Source of the DNA: Medakamo hakoo
Lineage: Eukaryota > Chlorophyta > Trebouxiophyceae > Coccomyxaceae
Direction: 5' to 3'
NCBI GenBank assembly: GCA_026636295.1
Contig: CP089452.1
Span: 434,001 to 498,000 of the forward strand
Length of the DNA: 64,000 bases
Within the stretch, counting starts at the first letter, position 1. Each line of letters starts with the position of its first letter. The notes below the pieces were generated by a model that was given only the letters and a program-made list of their open reading frames with translations, searched no databases and was not told the origin of the DNA. Below are positions 11,565 through 22,675 of this stretch, piece after piece. The translations under genes and the position numbers were made by a program.

Positions 11565-13283
11565 TCACTCTGCCCGCGGCCGCGCCGGCCGGCCCGACCC
11601 TTGCGGCAGGCCGCCCACCACGGGCGCCCACGCCCGCACGCACGACAGGACGCACCAGGCGAGCAGGGCAGCGACCGCGCCGTGCGGCAGGCGGGCCAAG
11701 ACCCGCGCGCCCGCCGCCGCGCACCACGCCATCAGCGCCAAGAACACGACGAGGATGGAGGTCGACACGACCGCCTGCGCCCGCTGGATGGCCGGCACGT
11801 ACACGTGCGCGTCCAGCCGCGGCGCCGGGAAGTCGACGGCCTCGTCCACGGCGCCGGGCGCGTGCGCCCGGGCCCACGCGTCCGTGAAAGACGCGGTGAA
11901 CGCGGTCAAAAACGCTTTGAAATCCGAAAAGTCGCGGGGCTGAATCGGCGGGCCGTATGCGACGACGACCGTCCGCCCCCACCGGGCGCTGCCCAGCTTC
12001 TCGGCCATGACGCCCTCCTTGCCCGCGGAGACGACGGCCTGGACGGGCACGCCTTCCGCGTGCGCAAAGCGCAGCATGCCGTGCTTGAAGGGCAAGGGGT
12101 CCGGCCGGGTGGAGCGGTGGCCTGGTGGGTGGGTGGGAGGGTGGGGGGGGGGGGGGCAGTGAGGGGAGGGGGGGGCGAGAGGAAAGCCCGCGCGCGCGCG
12201 TCCCGCCCCGTCCGCCCGCCACACACACACATACACACACACACCTTCTGGGTAGACGATGAGCCCCGGCATGGGGCTGGCCTCCATCTTGCCCCGGACG
12301 AACGCGTTGAAGCCCGCGTGGTCGGCCGCCGCGCCCCGGCCGCGGTTGAACAGAATGACCGCCCGGATCGCGACGACGGCCGGCATCATGAGCGGGAAGG
12401 CGGCCGCGACGGCCATGCGGGACAGCATTTGGGCCCGGCCGCCGGTGGCAACGGGGTCCAGGTAAAAGTCGGCCCAGGACCGGTGGTTGGCCTGGTGGGC
12501 GGGTGTTGTTGGATGGGGGGAGGGAAGGGAGAAGGGGGGGGGTGAAGAGCAAAAAAAAGTAGACTCTCAAGCAAACGCGCCGCTCTCCTTGCACACTACT
12601 CACCATGTACAGCGCCGGCCCGGCCGTGTACAGGGCGTGGCCCGGCAGGGCTTTCATGCGCACGGCCATGAGGCGTTGCAGGGTGACGGCCCTGGGGGGG
12701 TGGCAGGGGCGGGGGGTGGGGGCGGTCGGGTGGGTGGGTGAGTAAGGATGGATGGACGGAAAGGAGAGGGAGAACATGGCGAGGGGAGGGGGGAGGACGC
12801 CCGGTCGCCTCTGCCCTGCAGTGGGCCCCGGCATGGCGGGAGGGCTCGCCGGCGCTCCCCGGCAGGGGGAAAGAAGCCCGTGGAGCAGGCACGGCTCCAT
12901 GGATGCACACTCGCCGCCGCGCAGTGCCGTGCCCTAACCCCGCCCGTGCCCCCCGCTGCGCCCACAACGCACCAGCCAAGCGCGTCGTCCCGCCGTTTGG
13001 ACCCCGCCCACGGCCGGATCAGGCCCAGCAGCACGCCCAGCGGGACGGACCAGTACAGGAAGAAGCTGGCCAGCACGAAGGACGGGAGGTCCAGCACCCG
13101 GGACAGGGGCGTGACGGGCGCGAGTGGGGAGAGGCCGGTCGCCGGTGGTGGACCGGACGTGCACGCTTTGGTCGCAGAAGCCGAGAGCGTGGCAGAGACG
13201 GAGGGCGGAGGGGCAGGGGCGGCGTCAGGTCCGCCATCCGCGCCACCCGCCCCGCCATTGTGGGACTTGGCACCCACGTCCAT
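11565..13283 (-). CDS. PlsC-type lysophospholipid/glycerolipid acyltransferase
   Basis: Membrane acyltransferase of the 1-acyl-glycerol-3-phosphate acyltransferase superfamily, likely acylating a lysophospholipid in the endomembrane system. Exons 13283-12973, 12691-12604, 12491-12245 and 12121-11565 give about 400 residues. Catalytic motif I is ANHRSWADFY (NHX4D). Motif III spans an intron: ...IVYPE|GHRST, with DPLPFKHGM following. A hydrophobic segment near residues 75-95 (FVLASFFLYWSVPLGVLLGL) and two C-terminal hydrophobic segments (VVSTSILVVFLALMAW; AVAALLAWCVLSCV) would anchor it. Motif III has His where family members usually have Thr ('EGTRS'). Whether it is an AGPAT, LPCAT or LPEAT cannot be told from motifs. 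The gene converges on AGXT. Confidence 0.85.
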
Positions 13284-13994
13284 GGCTGGGCCAGGGCAGT
13301 CGGGAGTGGGCGCTGGTGGGCGGACAGTGGGGGAGAGGAAACAGCGGCACCGATTGCGGGCGTGCAAACGGCGCGGCGGGAGACGGGAGAACGCGCGCCT
13401 AACCGCACAGGATGGTCGAAATTCACGCACGGGAGGCCAGGCTAGGCCACCGACTACTCAATGTGCGGGTCGAGAAGCGGCGACAACACGCGTGTGTGGG
13501 CGCGCGGGCGGCCCCGCGAAAGAGAGCGAGAAACGCACGTCTGCGCGGGGCCAGGCGCCTGACCACCCTCTCCCCCCTCTCCCCCCCGTCCTCTGCGAGG
13601 CAGGCGCAGACCGTTGGGCTCGCTTTTACAAAACCGCGCTCTCTCTCTCTTACAGCGCCGTGTGCCACGGACAGCATGAATACATCGAACATTTCCTGTA
13701 TAAAATTAACTGGAGGGGGGCGGTGGAAAGGGGGCGCGACAAACAACCCCCTCCATCCATCCCCCCCAGGCGCACGCACGCGGGTGCGTTGTGTGTTTTC
13801 GGCGGAGGAAAAAACGCTCACACGCGCGCGCCGTCTGTGCCTTGCAACATCGCATGCGCAACACAGCGACCACGTGCACGCAACACACGTGGTTGCAGTG
13901 TGCGGGCAAAAAGGGAGACGGAGAGAGAGAGGGGAGAGCGCGACCAGGCGCTCTCCCCCTCCCTCCCTCCCTCCCCGCCTCACCCCCCTCCCTT
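13284..13994. other. Intergenic stretch, no supported gene
   Basis: This lies between the acyltransferase start and the stop of the next minus-strand gene. Several long frames overlap it on both strands, but none shows a domain, a plausible splice pattern or a normal composition. The left end should contain the acyltransferase promoter. A CT-rich patch sits at about 13638-13653. Confidence 0.45.
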
Positions 13995-14676
13995 TCACTT
14001 GCGCGGCTGCGGCTCCGGCACCACGACCTGGAAGCTCGCCGAAAACGTGCACAGCTGCTCGCCCGCATTGTTGCGCAGCGCGCCCACGAAGTCGGCGCCC
14101 TCGCCCTCGAACGAAAAGCTGGGCGGCGTGAAGGCCGCGGTGTACGACGGGCCGGAGACGGTCGCGGCCGTCGCCCAGTTGCCCAGGCCGTTGCGGGCGT
14201 ACCCTTCCGACACCGTCTGCAGGGAGCCGCCGTCGACGGAGGTGAAGACAATCTTCGATTCTTTCAGCTTGGGCGCTTTCATAAACACCGTGTCCGCGGC
14301 CTCCTCGCCGTTCAGCCGCACGCGGCACGTGCCGCACGGCGGCACGTCCAGGTCCAGCAAGGCGCGGCGCGGTTGAGGGGGGCCGCGCGGCGGGCAGCCC
14401 AGGATCTGTGCGGGTGTGGTGTGTGTGTGTTTTGAGAGGCGGGCGTGTAGGTTGGGGGGGGGGGGCGGGCACCCCTGCGGGTCGCGTGGCTCTGCGGGTC
14501 TGCGAGCGCGCGCTCTCTCTCTCTCTCTCGCAGAGCACAACCACATAACAAGCAGCCCATCCATTCGTGAAGGTGCGTGCACGCACCTCTACGCGGGCCT
14601 CAGACTGGCCCGCGGGCACGTTGAGGGCGGCCGCCGTGGAAGCCAGGGCGGCGAGGGTCAGGGCGAGGAGGCGCAT
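13995..14676 (-). CDS. Small secreted protein of unknown function
   Basis: Two exons (14676-14587 and 14405-13995, phase 0 junction) encode about 166 residues. Exon 1 is a signal peptide plus a few residues (MRLLALTLAALASTAAAL, then NVPAGQSEARVE). The mature part has DVPPCGTCRVRL, a FVGALRNNAGEQLCTF segment and many short alternating polar/hydrophobic stretches, suggestive of a small beta-sandwich with one close Cys pair (CGTC). It ends in a Pro/basic tail. I do not recognise the family. The signal-peptide exon ending in phase 0 matches the layout of several other secreted genes in this window. The intron contains a CT-rich tract followed by a GCGCGC patch. Confidence 0.6.
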
Positions 14677-15180
14677 GGCTGGGGATGGGGAGGGGAGCAG
14701 GGCGTGAGGGATGCGACATTCGACGCCAGGCCCCCACAATTGAGAGTCTTGAGCATCAGCAGCAGTCTGGCGGGGCGTGGGAGTGGAGGCAGCCGGGCGC
14801 CGGCCCCGCCAGGCAGTCCCATCAATTATTTCCTCAAGACGATGCTGGCTGTGGCCCACGCATGCGCGGGCAGCCCACCCGTGGTTGGGCCGGCGGTGAG
14901 GCCAGGCATGTGCCTGGCCTTGCGCACAGCGTCCGCAATGCTTGACATGGCTGGGGAGGGGAACACGCCCACGATGATCGTGGGCGTGTCAGGCAGGCCG
15001 TCGCGCGGCCACAAAACGACAGCGCACCTGGTTGTTGTTGCCGGGAGAGAGAAAAAAAAACTGAAAGGGAAGAGCCGGCCGGCTCGATTTTTTCCAAGAC
15101 CCGCCCGCGCACTCGCTCCTTTGACTCGGTGCGCTTTGACAGACGCCCCGCATTCGTCGCCCGCCACACCCCCGCCCACC
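14677..15180. other. Intergenic region between divergent genes
   Basis: About 500 bp separate the small secreted protein (-) and the glycosyltransferase gene (+). It probably contains both promoters. An A-rich patch (near 15050-15060) lies about 120 bp upstream of the glycosyltransferase start. The interval has no coding support. Confidence 0.4.
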
Positions 15181-17699
15181 ATGCGCGCCTGCCTCGCCCT
15201 CGCCCTGACGAGTGCGGCGGCCCTGTCCCTCCCCTCCCCGACCGCGGCGTGGGGGTTTGCGGCCGCCGCGCCCCGCCCAGGCGGGCCGGTGAGGATCCTG
15301 TCGGCGCACGCCGCTGGTCCGCCGTCCGCGGCCTTCTCCGCCACTGCGGCCGCCCTGTGCGGCTCCCGCGGCGTCACCTGCGACACGGTCGGCCCGCCGG
15401 GCATCGACGCGTACAATTCCGTGGCCAATGGAGAGTACGCGGGCGTGCTCGCCGAGGTGAGTGTTTTTAAGGCATGCGTGGGGGGGCCGCGGCCTTTCAA
15501 AAAAACGGGCCTTTGGCCGTAGCTGGAGGGCTCAGCGCGGGCGAAACGGGACTGTCACCCACCCGAAGAGCGAGTGAAGCTCCATACCAGTCCCGCCTGG
15601 CCGGGCGTGGTGGCGCGGAGGGCGTGGGCAAGTGGGCCGGGTCCGTTTTTTTGAGGCGGCGGTCGAAAAACGGGGAGCGGGCGCACAGAGCTGTCGGCCT
15701 GCCGCACCGCCCGTCCGCGCGCCGGACAGGCTGCCCGCCTCCCCTGATCCGGGGTGTCACATGCACGACCGTGCCCACCGCGGCGGAAAAACTGGGACGC
15801 GCCGCGTGTGGGCGGCACGGGCGGACCGCAAAGGCGTGCTCTTGGGCGCTGGGGCTGGGGCCTTGCCGGGGCCGCGCGCGCGCGCGCGGCACCCCGCGGC
15901 ACCCCCACCCCGCCTGTCGCCGCACGCGCCTGGGTGCGGCTACCCACAACACGCCCTCACACACAACACGCCCCACACCCTCCCCTCCAACCCCCACACA
16001 CCACCCCACGCAGGGCCACGCCGCCGTCGACCTGGCCGACTTTGCGGCCCGGGCGGGCGTGCCGCTCATCCGCGTCGCGCCGTCCGCCGAGGCGGTGGAG
16101 CCGCAGTTTGAGCGGCCGGCAGCGCTCGTCCTCGACGCGGCGCCCGACCCCGCGCCCTACGGCCCGGGCCGGTCCCTCGACCCGCACCGCCACGCCGCCC
16201 TGGTGCCGGCGGCCGACGTGGGCGCGCACGTCGCCACGCTGCGGGCCGCCCTGGTCAACCCCGAATTCACGCGGCCGGCCTTCACGTGTACCGTCCCGAC
16301 CGGGCCGGCCGCCTGGGCGTCGGGTGCGGCCCCGCCCTCGCCCGACGCCGATTCGGCCCCGCTCGGCCTGGTCATGATCGTCAAGGACGAGGCCCAGTCC
16401 ATACGCGCCACTATCGCGTCCGCCAAAGCCCACATCGACTACTGGACCATGGTGGACACCGGGTCCACGGACGGGACGCAGGACGCGATTGTGGCGGCGT
16501 TTGGCGACGCCGTCCCCGGCCAGCTGGTCTCCCGCCCGTTTGTCGACTTTTCCGTCACGCGCAACGAGGCGCTGCTCGTCCACGGCGCCCGCACGCACGT
16601 CGCCTTCATGCCGGACGCCGACTTCCGGTTTACCAACCTGTGGCGCCTGCGCGCGTCGGCCGAGCGCATGGAGCGGGCGTGCCGGGACGCGTCGCCCGCG
16701 CCCGCGTGCGGCAAGGCCTGGCTCATTTCACGCCAGGACGGCGGCCTGATCTTCCGCATGCAGGTGGCCTGGCCCACGCCCGGCCAGGGCACGACGGACG
16801 GCTGGCACTACGAGTACCCCGTGCACGAGGTGTCGGGCCGGGGTCGCGAGCACGGCGGCGAGGCCGTCGACTTCCCGCACTCGACCGCGATGGTGTGGAT
16901 CGACGGCGTCGTCCACAACAAGTCGCAGGTGCGCTGGCGCGAGTTCGACTTGCGCGTCCTGCAGGCCGAGTGCGAGGCCAAGCCGGCCGACACGCGCGTC
17001 CACTTTTACCTGGCCCGCACCTACATGCAGGTGGGCGAGTGGCAGCTGGCGTACGACGCCTTCCAAAAGCGCATCGACATGGGCGGCTGGTACGAGGAAA
17101 TCTTCCAGTCCATGCTGGACCAGGGCCGGGCCCTGATCCGCATGGGCAAGGACCCGACGCCCCGCCTGCGAGCCGCGTTCGAGTACTGCCCCTGGCGGGC
17201 GGAGCCCCTGTACGAGCTGACGATGTGGCACGAGGACCAGGTGAAACGGTGCGACGGCGGGACGCCCTTCCTGGAGGGCTGCCGCATGGCGCACCGCGCG
17301 GCCGGGTACTGGGCCGCCAAGGCGGCGGCGTCCCTGCCCCGCCCGGAGAAGGACCGGCTGTTCGTGTGGGGGCACGTGTACGACCACCAGGCGGCCCTGC
17401 AGAAAGCCGTGCACGCGTACTACCTGGCGGAGCTGGGCATCGGCGTGCTGGAGGACGGGGCGGCGTCCAACGCGGCGCTGGCCGCGCGCTTCCCCGGCGC
17501 GGCGCCCTACGCCGGCAACGAGCCGCTGTTCGCGGGCCTGGCCCGCCGGTTCTACGCGGCGGCGCGCATTCCGGCTGAAGTGCTGGCGGAGAAGGCGGCG
17601 TCGGCGGGCGGCGTGGCGCCCGCCGACGGGAGCAGCGGGGGCGGGGTGGAGGGCGAAGCGTCGGTCGAGGCGGCCGCGGCCGCGGCCGCGGCCGCGTGA
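15181..17699 (+). CDS. Secretory family-2-like glycosyltransferase with TPR-like tail
   Basis: Two exons (15181-15456 and 16014-17699, phase 0) give about 653 residues. The N-terminus (MRACLALALTSAAALSLP) is a signal peptide or anchor, placing the product in the ER/Golgi or outside. Residues about 190-300 carry a GT-A nucleotide-sugar fold: LGLVMIVKDEAQSIRATIAS, MVDTGSTDGTQDAI, then FVDFSVTRNEALLVHG and a metal-binding-like MPDADFRF. After it come VHEVSG..., VHFYLARTYMQVGEWQLA and a series of helical pairs that look like TPR repeats, as in many family-2 transferases of this type. The first exon region (RILSAHAAGPPSAAF) is unlike the GT and could be a separate small domain. It ends in an Ala run. 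Sugar and acceptor are unknown. The 557-bp intron is unusually long here. Confidence 0.82.
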
Positions 17700-17966
17700 G
17701 CATGCGTTGAGGGGGAGGGAGGGAGGTTGGTGGGGGGGGGGGAGTTGGCAATCCGTGTGTGTGTCCGTGCACCGCCGTTGCCCTTGCCCGCTGCGTGAGG
17801 CGGAAGGGGCCGGCGTTTTAGAGGGCGTGGCGTGAAAAAAACACACAAGGGCGAACAAACAAACGATAAGAGGAGGTTGGAGTGAGGGAGAGCAGGCAGC
17901 GGCCCCCGTGTGTTCCAGCCAAAGCGAACAAAACACACCGCCCCTGGGCGGCTCAACGCGCTCACC

Positions 17967-20900
17967 ATGCCCATCCTCACCCGGTGCTCAGGCACCTTGT
18001 TCGACCCGGCCACCGCCACCGAACCGGCGGCCGCGCTGGAAGCCGAGTTTGCGGGCGCGTGGGCCCGGCATGAAGCCGCGCTCGTGCGCAGCACGGCCGA
18101 TGGCCAGGCCGTCGCGTGGCCGGCTCCCGGGGCCGGGGTGGACACCGGGTCCGCCGCCGCCGACGTGGCAGCAGCCCTGGTGTACGGGGCCGTGTCTGGC
18201 GTGGGGCGCGGCACCGGGCTGGCGGACAGGTGAGGAGTGGGAGGAGGCGGCGAGGGGAGGCCATTCGCTCGGCGGCGGCGAACACGCACTCGCGACACGC
18301 TCACGACATCCCTGCCTCCCGCCACCCACACCACACCATGACTCGCCAGCTGCGCCCGCGTCCTGACCACGTCCGCGCCGCGGGACGCGCAAGCCGCCGC
18401 CGCGGGCCAGCACATCGTGGCGCTGGCCGGACAACACTACGCGCTGCTGACGCCAGACGCCCGGGCGGCCGTCGCCCGCCTGGCCGCGGGCCTGGCCGGC
18501 GGGGGGGGCGGCCCGGCGCCGGGCACGGCCGCCGCGCTGGGCGCCCTGCTCCGCCACGTCCGCTCCGGCCTGGCCACGCCCGAGAACCTGGGCCTGGCGA
18601 CCTGCGTGGCCGCCGCCCTGGCCGACAGCCTGGACTGGCTGGTGGGCGGGGCGTCGGGCGCCCAGCCGGCCCCGCACGCGGCACTGGCCCAGGCCGCCCT
18701 GTTGGCGGTCGCGCGCGTGCTGCCCGCGGCCGCGGCGGTCGCCGCTGGTGGCGGGGGCGGCGGGTCCGCGGCCGCCGCCGCGGCCGCGTCTTTCCGCAAG
18801 GCGGCCGCCGCGTTGGCGACGCCCCTGTTGACCCAGCACTGGGCGCTCGTCGCGCCGGGCGGGCGCGACCTCGCCGCCGCCCTGGCCGAGTGCGGCGGCG
18901 TGCCCGAAGTGTCGGCCCCGCTCAAGGCGCTCGGCCTGGCGGGCGGCCCGCCGCCGGCCGGCCCCGGCGGCGCGACGCCGACGCCGCTGGCCCTGGCCCA
19001 GGCCGGCGGGCCGGACACGCCCCTGGCCCGGGCGGCCCGGCGCCGCCCGCCGTCCGCCCTGGTCGCGTCCCGCCTGGCCCCCGACGCGGAGGCCCGCCTC
19101 CACTTCCTGCTGTCGTCCGTGCGCCTGGGCGCCCAGGGCCGGTACCAGGCCTGGTTCGCGGCCCGCCACCTGGCCTGGCCCGGCGCGCCGCCGTCCGCGA
19201 CGACGGCCGCCGTCGTCGACGCCATCCGCTTCGTCGTGGCCGTCTACCGCCCATCCGCCGCCGTCCTGGGCTCGGACGTGCTGCCCCGGTGGGCGCTGCT
19301 GGGGTGGTTGGTCTCGCTCCCGCGCGCGCCGGGCGGGTGCGCGGCCGCCGCGGCCGCCGCCGTCGCGGACTGGGCGACGTTCGACCCCGCCACCGACTCC
19401 TTCATGGCCGCCGAACCGGCGGCCCTGCTCATGCTGCAGTCCCTGCCCCGGTACGCGCACGTGACGGTGACCGTGCTGGACGCGCTGGTCGCGGGCGGGG
19501 GCGGCGGCGGCGCGGCGGCCGCGGCGGGCCGCCCGCCCCCGCCGCTGGACGACGCGACGGCCGCCAGCCTGGCGGCGGGAGCGGACGCACTGGTGGCCCG
19601 GGGCGTCCTGCGCGACTTTGACCGCCTGGCCACCGCGCCCGAAGTGCCGGCGGGCCTGAAGGCCCGGGTCAAGGCCGTGTTTGCGCGGCACTGCGGTGGT
19701 GGCGGTGGCGGTGGTGGCGGGCACGGGCGGGCCGGCGGGGGCGGGCCGAGCGCCGCCGCCGCGTCCGCGCCGCCGCCGCCCCCTCCTCCTCCTGCGCCGG
19801 CGACGACGTCTGGCTCGGCGTCGACGGTGGCGGACGCGCCAGGCGCGGCCGCGCCGCCCGCTGCTGACGCCGCGGGCGCCAAGCGGCGGCGGGCGCCGTC
19901 GCCCTCGCCCGGTGAGGACGCCGGCGACGCCGGCGAGCCGCCCGCACCGGCAGACCCGTCGCCCGCGCCAGGGCCGCCCACCACGTCGTCCGCGCCGCCA
20001 CCCGCCAAGGTCGGCAGCAAAGACGCGGGCTTGGACGCGGCCCTGACGGCGCTGCGTGAGGCGAGCGCGGGTGGCGGGCTGGTCGCGGCGGCGGCCGCCA
20101 CCCTCGACGCGCTCGCGCCCAAGGCCGCGGCCGCGCCGGCTGCCAAGCGCCGCCGGGGTGCGACGCCTTCGTCGGACAAAGACGCGCCAGCTCCGCCGTC
20201 CCCGTCCCTGGTCAAAGACGCGGCGGACGCGGTGGCGGCAATGGCGGGCGATGGCGCGTGCGATGCAGCCTGGTGCGATGCGGAGGGAGGGGGTCCGACC
20301 CTGTCGTCCGCCGCCCCCTCGCGCGCGTCGCTGTGCGGCGCGCTCATCGCGGCGGGCGTGGCGGCCGGCCCGCACGCCTTGCCCGCCGCGGCCGCGCTCA
20401 TCGCGGCGCTGCGTGCCCGCCCGGCCACGTGCGACGCGGGGTGGCGCCTGCTGGCCGTCGGCGTCGCGGCGGAAGAGGGGGAGGGCGAGTGGGCTGCTGC
20501 GGCCGCCGCGCCGCCTGCTGCGCAAGGCAAGGGCGGCGGCGGCCGCGACAACGACGGCGACGACAGCGAGGACGACGACGACCCCTGCGTCGGCCCGGCC
20601 GCCGCGGCGGCGTTCCGCCTGTACGCGGCCGCGGTCCCGAGCGAGCAGGACACCGCGACCGACCTGGCCGCGTCGCTGGCAGCGGCTGGCCCGGCCGCCC
20701 TCGCCGCGTCCGCGCCGCCGCTGCTGCGCGGCCTGGCCGTCGACTGGGCGGCGGCGGTGAAGAAGGCCGGTCCGGCTGGCTTTGCCCCGTCCGGCCTGCC
20801 CCAACCCGTCCGCGGCGTGCCGCCGCTCCCGCTGCGGATACTGTGCGCGGTCGTCGGCGCGGCCGGGGATGGACGGGCCCTCCTGGTGGCGGCCGCGGAC

Positions 20901-21548
20901 GCGGCGTCCGGCCGCACGTCCGCCGTCACCGTGGCCGGCTCTGCCAAGCACCCGGCGGCCCGGTTCCAGGACGACGCCTACGCGGCCGGGGTGGTGGCCG
21001 TCGCGTCGGCCGCCGCCGGCCCGTCGCCTTCCAAGCAGTCCGCTCCGTGGCCCGCGCCCGCCGTGCGCGCGCTGTGGGCCCTGGTGCGCGCTGAAACGCT
21101 GGGCCCCTTGCACGGCCGGGACACGGCGGCCGCTGTCGGCCTGGCCGTGCTTGAAGCCGCGGCCGGCGGCGGCGGCGGCGGCGGGGGCGGCGCCTCGCCC
21201 CTGGCCTCGAGTCCGGCCACGCTGGCCGCGCTCACCCCGCTGCTGGCGGCGCTGCAGCCCAGTGCCGCGCTCGTCAAGGCCGTGCTCGCCTTGCCGGCCA
21301 CCGCCGCGTCCGCCGCCGAAACCGTGCTGGCCTCCTGGGCCGCGCCGGACGCGGGCGGCGCCGCGGCCGCGCGCGCCGCCGCGGGCGCCGCCCTGGAAAA
21401 GGCTGGGACCGCCGTGGTTGGTGGTGGCGGCGGGCCAGGTCGCGGCGGCGGCGGCGTGCCCGCCCGGAGCAAAGGCGGTGGCCGGGCGGGAGGGAGGAAG
21501 GGCGGCGGCGGTGGCGCGACGGTGCGGGCGGTGTGGGGGGTGGACTGA
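17967..21548 (+). CDS. INTS3: Integrator complex subunit 3
   Basis: Scaffold subunit of the Integrator complex, which cleaves nascent snRNAs and attenuates RNA polymerase II; INTS3 also joins the SOSS single-strand DNA complex in animals. Two exons (17967-18229, 18350-21548; phase 2) give about 1153 residues, near the usual 1040. The match lies in residues about 330-450: LAPDAEARLHFLLSSVRLG, GRYQAWFAARHL, VLGSDVLPRWALLGWLV (family 'VLSSDILPRWAIIGWLL'), then DWATFDPATDSFMAAEPA (family 'DWLFFSPDKDSIMNIEPA') and a LLMLQSLPRYAHVT block. After residue about 500 the protein becomes low-complexity, Ala/Gly/Pro-rich with basic KRRR patches, then helical again. The start was chosen as the first ATG in frame before conserved helices. 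The family call rests on one long collinear block and is strong. Confidence 0.86.
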
Positions 21549-21680
21549 AAAAATGGATGGACTAGATGCCCGCGCTCACTCTCCTGTTGTCTCTTCGCAC
21601 GTAACACACCCAGCGCCCTCCCCCTGATCACACACACACTCTCGAACACACACCACGTGTCATAAACACAAAACCGCCAT

Positions 21681-22403
21681 CTACTTGAGGAGGGGGAACA
21701 GCTTGGGCGCGACGCACTTGTCGATGCAGTGCCACAGGTCAAAGTACTGGCCCGTGCAGTGCGCGTCCGCCTTGTCCTCGATGCGCTTGGCGCACGCCTG
21801 TGTGTCCGGTGGGGGGAGGCGGGTGGGTGTGGGTGGAATGAGAGCGCGCCGTCCGTGCGTGTGGTTGGTCGCGCCCAGACGGGGGGTCGTGGTGGTCGCG
21901 CCGCGCCCGCGCGGCCGGGCGTTTGGGTTGGGGAGGCGGCCGGCTCGCTGTCTGGCGCCTCTCCCTTTGGCCTGCAATCCTTCATGAGCAAGAGCCAGCA
22001 CACGTGGCCACTCGCCCACAGTGTCTGGACCGTGCGTGATCTCCGACCAGCCGCTGCCAGGGCGTGAGCAAACGGTGCGAGACGTCAATCGCGCCGACGG
22101 CGTCGGGGAAAGAACGCCACGCGGGCGGCTTTGCACGACCAAACTCTTGCGTCCAGCCCGACCACAAGCGACCGCGGTGCTCAGAGGTCATGCGATGGGG
22201 AGGCAAGAGAGGCGGACCAAGCGGACCAGGCCACCCCCAAAGCCCAGGCTTTGTCGGAGCGTGTTTTCGGCGCGCCGCCCGCCCGCGCACGCCGCCGCCT
22301 CGCCGCCCCCCAAAAAACAGACCTCGTACGCCACCAAATACTTGACGCAGTGCTTCTTGCACGCCTCCTCCAGGGCGGGCTTGGGGCAGGTGTCGTCGTC
22401 CAT
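21681..22403 (-). CDS. UQCRH: Cytochrome bc1 complex hinge protein (subunit 6)
   Basis: Small acidic subunit of mitochondrial respiratory complex III that sits beside cytochrome c1. Two exons (22403-22323, 21797-21681; phase 0) encode only 65 residues. It has two CX9C pairs (C-VKYLVAYEA-C across the splice junction, and C-TGQYFDLWH-C), the expected helical hairpin of intermembrane-space proteins, and the conserved end YFDLWHCIDKCVAPKLFPLLK-like segment (family '[20 protein letters not shown]'). The acidic N-terminal extension found in animals and yeast is reduced to MDDD. The intron (525 bp) is longer than the coding sequence. The donor is GTCTGT, less usual than others here. Confidence 0.9.
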
Positions 22404-22675
22404 GGGAGTCGCCGGGTGGAGAAGGAAAAGAAGTTGAGGCTGCCACGCGAATGGTGTGTTTGTGAGGGGGTGGCGCGCGCCGCGCCCGCTGCTCCATCCA
22501 TCCCTGTGCACGAGGCCGCCCTGTGCACGCTCTCTCTCCCTCTCTCTCCTTCTGCTGTCCTTACATTTGCAACATCTCTCGCACGACCGCACCGCCCCCT
22601 CCGATAAAAAAGAATGGTAAAAATCATCCCACGCAACCCCCCCACTCGTCCCGCTCTCCCCCCTCCATTACCCTC

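Noticed and set aside
12748-14376. A 542-codon plus-strand frame across the acyltransferase and the following gap
   Set aside because: It runs opposite a well-supported spliced gene, has extreme Arg/Pro/Gly composition and no domain; a by-product of GC-rich sequence.
18960-19621. INTS3 region first read as a generic HEAT or Mediator-like protein
   Set aside because: The collinear block with the family's DILPRWAIIGWLL-type and DSIMNIEPA-type segments fits INTS3 specifically.
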